32,492 nucleotides of DNA from Streptomyces rimosus subsp. rimosus (GTDB lineage Bacteria > Actinomycetota > Actinomycetes > Streptomycetales > Streptomycetaceae): NCBI RefSeq assembly GCF_000720725.1, contig NZ_JOCQ01000100.1, positions 1 to 32,492 of the forward strand. The letters run 5' to 3'. Made by a program: the position numbers and the translations under genes. Positions 25,224 to 32,492 of the stretch are shown here, piece by piece. The notes beneath the pieces were generated by a model. The model ran no database searches. It was not told where the DNA came from and saw only the letters and a program-made list of their open reading frames with translations. Each line of letters opens with the position of its first letter. The first letter of the stretch is position 1.

Positions 25224-28200
25224 GATGGGCCTTCGGTGCCTTGGGACCTCGAAGAGGTCGCGTCGGGGTCTTGCTTGCCTGATTCACCGCCCGGGGCCGG
25301 GGCGCCGGAGCCGTGCCGGGACAGGAGCTCGACGGCCACGGTCAGCAGGCGGTCCACGTCGACGGGTTTGGGTACGTATTCGTTGGCTCCGCTCTCCAGG
25401 GATTTCTCGCGGTCCCCGGGCATCGCTTTCGCCGTCAGGACGATGACGGGCAGATTCGCGAACCGCGGTGTCCGCCGGATCGCGCGAATGGTTTCGTAGC
25501 CGTCCAGCTCCGGCATCATGATGTCCATCAGGACCAGGTTGACGCCGGGATTCTTCTCCAGCATCTCGATGCCTTCCCGGCCGTGTTCGGCGTAGAGCAC
25601 CCGCATGCCGACCCGGCTCAGGACATTCGTGAGGGCGAAGACATTGCGGATGTCGTCGTCGACGACCAGGACCTGGCAGCCGGACAGCAGGGGGCCCGTG
25701 GGCCCGCTCACCCAGTCCTCCAGCCGGGAGCTGGTCGGCCATGGCGCGTCGTCGCGCGCGGCGGGCGGGCCGGACCGCGGGTGGTGCCGCGGGGTCTTCG
25801 CCAGTTGCAGGGCACCGTCCACGTGCTGCTCGGGGTCGCCGGGCAGGGCGTCGAGCGGTTCGGCGTACCCGGGGCACTCGATGGGGACGTGCAGGGTGAA
25901 GACGCTGCCGACGCCGGGGCGGCTGCTCGCGGTGATCCGGCCGCCGAGCAGCCCCGCGATCTCCCGGCTGATCGACAGGCCGAGGCCCGTGCCGCCGTAC
26001 TTGCGGTTGGTGGTCCCGTCCGCCTGCTGGAACGCCTCGAAGATGACCGGCAGCTTCTCCGGGGCGATGCCGATGCCGGTGTCCGTGACGGTGAAGGCGA
26101 TCGACCCGTCGCCGGACCGGTCCACCCGCAGGTCGATCTTCCCGGCGGCGGTGAACTTCACCGCGTTGGAGAGCAGGTTGCGCAGCACCTGCTGGAGGCG
26201 CTGCTCGTCGGAGAACAGCTCCTTGGGGACGTTCTCGCTCACCGACACCTCGAAGGCCAGCCCCCGGTCGAGGGTCAGCGGCCGGAAGGTGTCGTGGACG
26301 TAGTTGAGCAGCTTGATCAGCGGCAGCCGCTTGGGCCGTACGTCCATCCGGCCCGCCTCGATCTTGGACAGGTCGAGGATGTCGTTGATCAGCTGGAGCA
26401 GGTCGGACCCGGACCGGTGGATCGTGATCGCGAACTGCACCTCCTGCTCGTTCAGGTGCCCGTCCGGGTTGTCGGCGAGCAGCCGGGCGAGGATGAGCAG
26501 CGAGTTGAGCGGGTTGCGCAGCTCGTGCGACATGTTCGCCAGGAACTCGGACTTGTACTGGGACGAGCTGGCCAGCAGCGCCGCCTTCTCCTCCAGCTCC
26601 TCGTTCGAGCGCTGGAGCTCGGCCTGCCGCCGCTGGAGTTCGCCGGTGCGCTCCTGGAGCTGGCGGGCCAGCCGCTGGGACTCGCCGAGCAGGGATTCCG
26701 TACGGGAGTTGGCGACGATGGTGTTGATGGCCACGCCGATGGTGTTCACGAACTGGTCGAAGAAGGCCAGGTGGACGTCGGAGAAGCGGGAGAAGGAGGC
26801 CAGTTCGATCACGCCGAGCGTCTGGTCCTCGAAGAGCACCGGGATGATGACGACGGTCGCCGGGTTGGCCTCGCCCAGCCCGGAATTGATCTTGATGTAG
26901 TCCGGCGGCGCGTCCTCCACCAGGATGCGCTTCTTCTCCAGCGCGGCCTGGCGCACCAGGCCGTGGTCCAGGGAGCCCGGTGTGTCGATCGTGGCGTCCT
27001 GCGACGAGCCGTACCCGGCGATGAAGGCCAGCTGCATGTCGTCGCGGTCGGTGTCGGCCAGGAAGAAGGCGCCGTACTGGGCGTTCACCAGGGGGGTCAG
27101 CTCGCGCAGGATCAGGTCGGCGACCTCCATCAGGTCCCGGTGGCCCTGCATCAGGCCCGCCAGCCGGGCCAGGTTCGACTCCAGCCAGTCCTTGGCGCGG
27201 GTGGTCTCGCGGAGATTGGAGACCATCAGGTTGATGTTGTCGCGCAGCTCGGCGACCTCGCCCTGGGTCTCGACGGTGACCGTACGGGTCATGTCGCCGG
27301 ACGCCACCGCGGAGGCCACCTCGGCGATGGCCCGCACCTGGGTGGTGAGGTTCGACGCCAGCTCGTTGACGTTCGTCGTCAGGCGCTTCCAGGTGCCGTA
27401 CACGCCCTCGACCCGCGCCTGGCCGCCCAGCTGCCCCTCGCTGCCCACCTCGCGCGCCACGCGGGTGACCTCGGACGCGAACGACGACAGGGTGTCGACC
27501 ATTGTGTTGAGCGTCGTCTTCAGCTCCAGGATCTCGCCGCGCGCGTCCACGTCGATCTTCTTGGACAGGTCGCCCTGCGCGACGGCGGTGGCCACCAGGG
27601 CGATGTTGCGCACCTGGGTGGTCAGGTTGGACGCCATGAAGTTGACGTTGTCGGTGAGGTCCTTCCAGACGCCGGAGGCGCCGCGGACCTGGGCCCGGCC
27701 GCCGAGGTTGCCTTCCGTGCCGACCTCACGCGCGACCCGCGTGACCTCGTCGGCGAACGCCCGCAGCTGCTCCACCATCGAGTTGACGGTGTCCTTGAGC
27801 TCCAGGATCTCGCCGCGTGCGTCGACCGTGATCTTCTTCGACAGGTCGCCGTCGGCCACCGCCGTGGTCACCTGCGCGATGTTGCGCACCTGGGAGGTGA
27901 GATTGGACGCCATGAAGTTGACGTTGTCGGTCAGGTCCTTCCACACGCCGGAGGCACCGCGCACCTGGGCCTGCCCGCCGAGGTTGCCCTCGGTGCCGAC
28001 CTCGCGGGCGACGCGGGTGACCTCGTCGGCGAAGGCGGAGAGCTGGTCGACCATCGTGTTGATCGTCGACTTCACCTCCAGGATCTCGCCCTTCGCCTCG
28101 ACCGTGATCTTGCGGCCCAGGTCGCCCTCCGCGACCGCCGTCGCCACCAGGGCGATGTTGCGTACCTGGGAGGTGAGGTTGTCGGCCATGAAGTTGACGT

Positions 28201-29353
28201 TGTCGGTGAGGTCCTTCCAGACGCCCGACACACCGCGTACGTGCGCCCGGCCGCCGAGCCGCCCCTCGGTGCCCACTTCGCGGGCGACGCGGGTGACCTC
28301 GTCGGCGAAGGCGGAGAGCTGGTCGACCATCGTGTTGACGGTCAGCTTCAGCTGGAGGATCTCGCCGCGCGCGTCCACCGTGATCTTCTGGCTGAGGTCG
28401 CCGTTGGCCACGGCCGTGGTCACTTGCGCGATGTTGCGCACCTGGCTGGTCAGGTTGGACGCCATGAAGTTGACGTTGTCGGTGAGGTCCTTCCAGACGC
28501 CCGACACGCCCCGCACCTGCGCCCGGCCGCCCAGCTGCCCTTCGGTGCCGACCTCGCGGGCGACGCGGGTGACCTCGTCGGCGAAGGCGGAGAGCTGGTC
28601 GACCATCGTATTGACGGTCAGCTTCAGCTCCAGCAGTTCGCCGGCCGCCTCGACCGTCACCTGCCGGGTCAGGTCGCCGCGCGCCACCGCCGTGGTCACC
28701 AGCGCGATGTCGCGCACCTGGGCGGTGAGCCGGGCCGCCATCGTGTTGACCGCCTCAGTCACGTCCCGCCAGCTCCCGGACAGCCCGGCCACCTTGGCGC
28801 GCCCGCCGAGCCGGCCTTCCGTACCGGACTCGCGGGCCACCCGGGTGACCTCGCCGGTGAACAGTGACAGCTGATCGACCATACGGTTGACCGCCCGGCC
28901 GAGCCGTCGGCGGTCGCCGCGCAGCGGGCGGTTGCCGTCGTGCAGGTCCACCCGCTGGGTCAGGTCGCCGCCCGCCACCGCGTCCAGCACCTGGGTGGCC
29001 TGGGTGGTCGGGATGACCAGCGCGTCGATGATGGCGTTGGCGGCCTGGACGGAGGTGGCCCAGGTGCCGGGGCCCGGGCTGGCGGACATCCGTTCGTCCA
29101 GCCGGCCCTGGCGTACGACCTCCGACCGGAGGCGTAACAGCTCGTCGGACAGATGCTGGTTGCGGGCGGCTATCTGGTTGAACACCGCGGACAGTTCCGC
29201 CACCAGACCTTCCTGCGCCACTGGCAGTCGAGTCCGGAAATCTCCGGCCGCCATTGACGCCAAGGCGGTCAGAAGCGGTCGCAAGTCGGCCACACGGACC
29301 ACATCACCACTCGACTCCGGGGACACTCGGGGCACTGCCGAATCGACCGCCAT
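25220..29353 (-). CDS. Poly-HAMP hybrid sensor histidine kinase (OsaA-like)
   Basis: 1377 aa with no membrane helix, so cytoplasmic. Residues ~110-690 hold seven HAMP-type units (A-V-A-x-G-D-L/M cores), with six copies of EVTRVARE(V/S)G(T/S)EG. A GAF-like domain follows (GAFFLADTDRDDMQLAFIAG… VVIIPVLFEDQTLGVIELAS), a coiled coil (LQRRQAELQRSNEELEEKAA), and HisKA with His943 in SHELRNPLNSL. HATPase boxes are NLLSNAVKF, DTGIGI and GGTGLGL. A C-terminal receiver has Asp1277 in LVLMDIMMPELDGYE. ATG at 29353 lies 101 bp from the divergent kinase/phosphatase gene. The architecture matches the OsaA-type stress kinases of Streptomyces; the signal is unknown. Confidence 0.92.
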   Translation of the reverse strand: MAVDSAVPRVSPESSGDVVRVADLRPLLTALASMAAGDFRTRLPVAQEGLVAELSAVFNQIAARNQHLSDELLRLRSEVVRQGRLDERMSASPGPGTWATSVQAANAIIDALVIPTTQATQVLDAVAGGDLTQRVDLHDGNRPLRGDRRRLGRAVNRMVDQLSLFTGEVTRVARESGTEGRLGGRAKVAGLSGSWRDVTEAVNTMAARLTAQVRDIALVTTAVARGDLTRQVTVEAAGELLELKLTVNTMVDQLSAFADEVTRVAREVGTEGQLGGRAQVRGVSGVWKDLTDNVNFMASNLTSQVRNIAQVTTAVANGDLSQKITVDARGEILQLKLTVNTMVDQLSAFADEVTRVAREVGTEGRLGGRAHVRGVSGVWKDLTDNVNFMADNLTSQVRNIALVATAVAEGDLGRKITVEAKGEILEVKSTINTMVDQLSAFADEVTRVAREVGTEGNLGGQAQVRGASGVWKDLTDNVNFMASNLTSQVRNIAQVTTAVADGDLSKKITVDARGEILELKDTVNSMVEQLRAFADEVTRVAREVGTEGNLGGRAQVRGASGVWKDLTDNVNFMASNLTTQVRNIALVATAVAQGDLSKKIDVDARGEILELKTTLNTMVDTLSSFASEVTRVAREVGSEGQLGGQARVEGVYGTWKRLTTNVNELASNLTTQVRAIAEVASAVASGDMTRTVTVETQGEVAELRDNINLMVSNLRETTRAKDWLESNLARLAGLMQGHRDLMEVADLILRELTPLVNAQYGAFFLADTDRDDMQLAFIAGYGSSQDATIDTPGSLDHGLVRQAALEKKRILVEDAPPDYIKINSGLGEANPATVVIIPVLFEDQTLGVIELASFSRFSDVHLAFFDQFVNTIGVAINTIVANSRTESLLGESQRLARQLQERTGELQRRQAELQRSNEELEEKAALLASSSQYKSEFLANMSHELRNPLNSLLILARLLADNPDGHLNEQEVQFAITIHRSGSDLLQLINDILDLSKIEAGRMDVRPKRLPLIKLLNYVHDTFRPLTLDRGLAFEVSVSENVPKELFSDEQRLQQVLRNLLSNAVKFTAAGKIDLRVDRSGDGSIAFTVTDTGIGIAPEKLPVIFEAFQQADGTTNRKYGGTGLGLSISREIAGLLGGRITASSRPGVGSVFTLHVPIECPGYAEPLDALPGDPEQHVDGALQLAKTPRHHPRSGPPAARDDAPWPTSSRLEDWVSGPTGPLLSGCQVLVVDDDIRNVFALTNVLSRVGMRVLYAEHGREGIEMLEKNPGVNLVLMDIMMPELDGYETIRAIRRTPRFANLPVIVLTAKAMPGDREKSLESGANEYVPKPVDVDRLLTVAVELLSRHGSGAPAPGGESGKQDPDATSSRSQGTEGPS

Positions 29354-29454
29354 GGCTTCCCACTTCAGTAACTCGGTGCTTATGGGTGCGCTCAGTCTGT
29401 CACTCTGGGCGTGGCGTATTCGGCGCTATTGCGGAACTGCTCGGGAGTTGCTCA
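29354..29454. promoter_or_regulatory. Divergent promoter region
   Basis: 101 bp between the start codons of the hybrid kinase (minus) and the kinase/phosphatase gene (plus). It must hold both promoters. The plus-strand gene has GGGAG eight bases before its ATG. I could not pick -35/-10 or SigB-type elements with confidence. Confidence 0.5.
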
Positions 29455-32369
29455 ATGCGGACGACAACTTCGTCAGACAGGGACGTCCCGGACCGGGGCG
29501 CCGCGGTGGCCAGGGAGTGGCCCCGCCCCGGTCAGGGTGCGCCCGGCGGGGCGCCGGCCCCCGGGGGCACTCCTGCCCGGACCGCCCCGGCGGCCTGCGA
29601 CCGGACGGGCCCGCAGGTCAGGACCGAAGCAGTCGCCGGCAGAACTCAGGCGGAGCGTTCCGGCGGACTTCCCGAAGGAGGCGGGCCGGTGGATTCCCGT
29701 GGGAAAGCGGCCAGGAAGGCGGCCGGCACGACGAATCCGGCCAGGGGAACGGGGGCGGCACGGGTGAGGGATTCGGCCATGGGCGGGGACGCGGGGGCGG
29801 GAGCGGGGACGCCGGAGGACGGCGGGGCGGAGGGCGCCGGTCCGGAAGGTGCGATTCCGAAGGGTGCGATTCCGAAGGGGTCGGGACTGGAGGGTGCGGG
29901 ACTGGAGGGCGTCGTACGGAAGGGTGGCGCACGTGGGTCCGGCGCCCGGGAACCCACCGCTGCCGAGGAGGGCGTCGTACGGGAAGGTGGCGCCCACAGG
30001 CGCGCCACCCGGAAGTCCGCCGCTACTGAGGGACCCGGTGCGAAGCCCGCTGCCCGCAAGTCCACCGCCTCCAAGAAACCCGGTACGGAGCCCGCCACCC
30101 GGAGGCCCGCCGCCTCCAAGAAACCCGGCGCGGAGCCCGCCACCCGGAAACCGACCGCCCCCGAAGAGCCCACCACTCCGGAGCCCACCACCCACCAGGC
30201 CCCCACAACCCAACAGAACCCCACCCCCCAAAACCCCACCCCCATAAACCCCACCCCCGCCCCCGGCACCGTCTCCGCCGCTCTCCCGGAGGCGCCCGAT
30301 CCGCCCGCCGGGCCACCGGCCGGCGGACCGCGTCGTGAGCGGCGGGGCCCCCCCCCCCCCGCTCCGCGGAGCGGCGGGCCCCGTCCACCCGTGATCAGCG
30401 CGGTGGCCAGGGCAAGCGCGACGGACGAGGCGGCCGGGCCTGGCGTGGCGGGCGGGAGCGCTGTGATGCCCGGGACAGCGTCCGCCGGTCGAGCCTGCCC
30501 GGCAACCCGCGTGCCGCCGCGGCGGCACGCCAGTTCGTCCGCGCCGTCCTGGCCGACTGGCTCTCCCGGTCGCTGCCCGGCGCCGACACCATCGGCGACC
30601 GCCTCGCCGACGAAGCGGTTCTGCTGGTCAGCGAGCTGGTCACGAACGTCGTCGTACACGCCGGGACCACCGTCGAGCTGCTGTGCCGCCTGGAGACCGA
30701 CCCCGCGGCGGACGGCGGGCGCACCGCGGTCGTCGTCGAGGTGTCCGACCACCATCCGGCCCGTGCCGTACGGGCGCGCCAGGCGTCCTCCGTGGACGAG
30801 ACCAGGGGCCACGGCCTGCAACTGGTCGGCGCGGTCGCCGAGTCCTGGGGCATCACGTACCGGCGCGACCTGAAGACCGTGTGGTTCCGGCTCCTGGCCG
30901 GGGCCCACGACCGTACGTACGGCCCGCGGGCCCGCTTCTCCCACGACGACCCGGACCTCCAGCGCGACCTGCGGGCCGCCGAGCTGCTGGCCCCCGCGCC
31001 CGTCCGCCGGTCCCCGGCGCGGCGCACCGACGCCGACTGGATCAACCACGGCGCCCTGTCCTTCCTCGCCGAGGCCTCCGACCTGCTGTCCGGACAGCTC
31101 GACGAGGAACAGGTGGCGCTGCTGGCCGCGCAGCTGGTCGTACCGCGGCTCGCCGACTGGTGTGCGATGTGGCTGTACGACGGCGGCGGCCGGGACAGTT
31201 CCGGCGCGCCGCCACGCCTCGCCCGCGTCTGGCACTCCAGCGAGGGCCGCATCGACGCGCTCCGTATGGCCCTGGAGAAGGACCCGCCGGTGCTGCCGGT
31301 GCCCGGTCCGCAGCGGGACGGCGCCGGTTCCGCGGTGCCCTGGCCCTGGCCGCAGGAGCCGAGCGGGTACGGGCCGGGCGGCGCCGCGCTGGCCTGCCGG
31401 CTGCTGGCCGGCGGCCGCGACCAGGGCACGCTGCTGCTCGGCCGCGCCGGGCTGATGCGCTTCCCCGACGAGGTCGTGGGCCTGATAGAGGACCTGACCC
31501 GGCGGGTCGCCCGCGCCGTCGCCACCGCCCGCGCGTACCGCAACCAGGAGCGGATCAGCCAGGTACTGCAACGCCGCCTGCTGCCCCGGGGCAGGCCCGC
31601 CGTCCCCGGCATGGAGTCCTCCGTCGTCTACGAACCGCGCGAGGGCGCCTGGGCCGGCGGCGACTTCTGGGACCTGTTCGACGCCGGGGACGGGCGCTGG
31701 TGCTTCGCCCTCGGCGACGTGTGCGGCAGCGGCCCGGAGGCCGCCGCGGTCACCGGCCTCGCGCGGCCCGTCCTGCGGCTGCTGGCCCGCGACGGGTACG
31801 GCGTCGGCGAGGTGCTGGACCGGCTCAACAAGACGATGGCCCGCGAGGCCGCGGACTCGGTGGCCGCCGTCGCCGCGGCGGTCGCGGCGGCGGGCCCCGG
31901 CCTGGACGCCGCCGTAGAACTGCGCGCCGAGGCCGAGCAGACGCGTTTCCTCTCCCTCCTGTACGGCGAGATCGTGCCGCACGCCGACGGCACGGCGGGC
32001 GCCCGGTGCACCCTGGCCAGCGCCGGACACCCGCTGCCGCTGGTCCTCGGCACGGACGGCGGGGTACGGGTCGCCGCGGCGCCGCAGATGCTGCTCGGGG
32101 TGGTGGAGGACACGTCGTACGAATCCGAGTCCTTCGACCTGGCGCCCGGTGAGACGCTGCTGTGCGTCACGGACGGCGTGACCGAGCGGCGCTGCGGCCA
32201 CCGGCTGTTCGACGACGATGACGGCCTGGCCGGCCACCTCACCGACTGCGCCGGCCTGGGAGCCACCGCCGTCGCCGAGCACATCCGGCGGGCGGTCCAC
32301 GCATTCGCCGCCACGCCGCCGGACGACGACCTGGCGCTGCTGGTGCTCCAGGCGACGGAGCGGCGGTAG
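29455..32369 (+). CDS. OsaC-like anti-sigma kinase / PP2C phosphatase, frame broken at a poly-C tract
   Basis: Read in two frames. From ATG 29455 (MRTTTSSDRDVPD, with GGGAG upstream) a low-complexity, Lys/Ala/Pro-rich N-terminal region runs to about 30348. After a run of 13 C the conserved protein continues in another frame: RsbW-like kinase domain (RRSSLPGNPRAAAAARQFVR; LVSELVTNVVVHAG; ETRGHGLQLVGAVAESWG), a GAF-like middle (INHGALSFLAEASDLLSG), and SpoIIE/RsbU PP2C (EGAWAGGDFWDLFDAGDG; GDVCGSGPEAAAV; DDDLALLVLQA). One extra C, or two fewer, would join them into ~970 residues. Without that, the first start in the second frame is GTG 30741, inside the kinase domain. Such proteins switch sigma-B-type factors. 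A frameshift mutation, a slippage-controlled gene or a sequencing error are all possible. Confidence 0.8.
30045..30145 (+). repeat. 45-bp coding repeat, Lys/Ala/Pro-rich
   Basis: CCGCCTCCAAGAAACCCGG followed by a variable dinucleotide and CGGAGCCCGCCACCCGG occurs twice in tandem, encoding ASKKPG(T/A)EPATR(R/K) units with a related unit before them. They resemble histone-H1-type tails and give a basic linker ahead of the kinase domain. A smaller 15-bp repeat (CCGAAGGGTGCGATT) lies near 29848-29880. Confidence 0.6.
30219..30265 (-). other. C-rich tract, minus-strand G-quadruplex candidate
   Basis: Five or more runs of four to six C separated by short A/T spacers on the plus strand give matching G-runs on the minus (template) strand, which meet the usual G4 pattern. 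It lies 80 bp before the 13-C run at 30348-30360, within the same gene. Confidence 0.5.
30348..30360 (+). repeat. Homopolymer run of 13 C
   Basis: Thirteen consecutive C preceded by GGGG. It marks the point where the open frame of the N-terminal region (codons at 3n+1) must change to that of the kinase domain (codons at 3n). A stop (TGA at 30336) lies in the downstream frame just before it, so the break cannot be placed earlier than that. Confidence 0.85.
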
Positions 32370-32422
32370 GGGGCGCCGGGGCGGGACCTACCCGGCTCGG
32401 CGCGCCGGGGCGGGGCTCTCCT

Positions 32423-32474
32423 TCGCTCGAAGCGCGCAGGGGCGGGGCTCCCCCCTCGCTCGAAGCGCGCAGGG
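32423..32474. repeat. 19-bp direct repeat pair at the right edge
   Basis: TCGCTCGAAGCGCGCAGGG occurs at 32423-32441 and 32456-32474, 33 bp apart, within a longer repeating GGGGCGGGGCTC context that may run beyond the window. No gene is seen from 32370 to the end. Confidence 0.65.
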
Positions 32475-32492
32475 ACAGCGGCCCACCCGGCC

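Noticed and set aside
27230..28880. Regular ~276-bp DNA repeats, briefly considered as a CRISPR or satellite array
   Set aside because: They are coding repeats for the HAMP units, with unit size and conservation that follow the protein.

Overview
This is high-GC actinobacterial DNA, most probably Streptomyces. The flanking chromosome has the codon bias, the GTG starts and the comEC / holA / rpsT / lepA / acyl-CoA ligase neighbourhood typical of that genus. It also has an OsaABC-like stress-signalling locus. No search was run, so family names rest on motifs read by eye.

Layout. (1) 1-2402: comEC, entering from the left edge and cut off near its 3' end. (2) 2373-12941: a roughly 10.57 kb integrated element with visibly lower GC than its surroundings. 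It carries a large serine integrase at its right end, a string of small phage-type genes read leftward (including an HNH endonuclease and a catalytically degenerate paralogue of it), an XRE-type regulator, a tightly overlapped three-gene operon ending in a 34-residue membrane peptide, and a peptide plus isoaspartate-methyltransferase pair. One small rightward gene lies at the left end. (3) 12940-13164: the missing 3' end of comEC. (4) 13067-16303: a membrane-anchored phosphate-binding-like protein, then a divergent Rrf2 regulator and arylamine N-acetyltransferase. (5) 16337-21372: small acidic protein, holA, a membrane protein, rpsT and lepA. (6) 21373-24416: small secreted protein, a repeat-rich spacer and a long-chain acyl-CoA ligase. 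(7) 24630-32369: response regulator, poly-HAMP hybrid kinase, and divergently a kinase/PP2C regulator whose frame is broken at a run of 13 C.

The element is the most unusual part. Both junctions share AACCCG. Joining the two element-side flanks gives an attP with perfect 10-bp inverted arms around CAAC, and joining the chromosomal flanks restores comEC in frame. Integration therefore truncates ComEC just before its last conserved nuclease motif, and precise excision would repair it. I see no capsid, terminase, replication or conjugation gene, so the element looks like a reduced prophage, a phage-satellite-like island or a simple integrative cargo element. Its best candidate for an undescribed system is the pair at 2989-4295: a 42-residue Asp/Gly-rich peptide whose stop codon overlaps (GTGA) the start of a PCMT-type methyltransferase with a long C-terminal extension. 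That is a two-gene layout reminiscent of aspartimide-forming RiPP systems. Next to it are a helical-repeat regulator with palindromic candidate operators and a micro-operon of three overlapping small genes.
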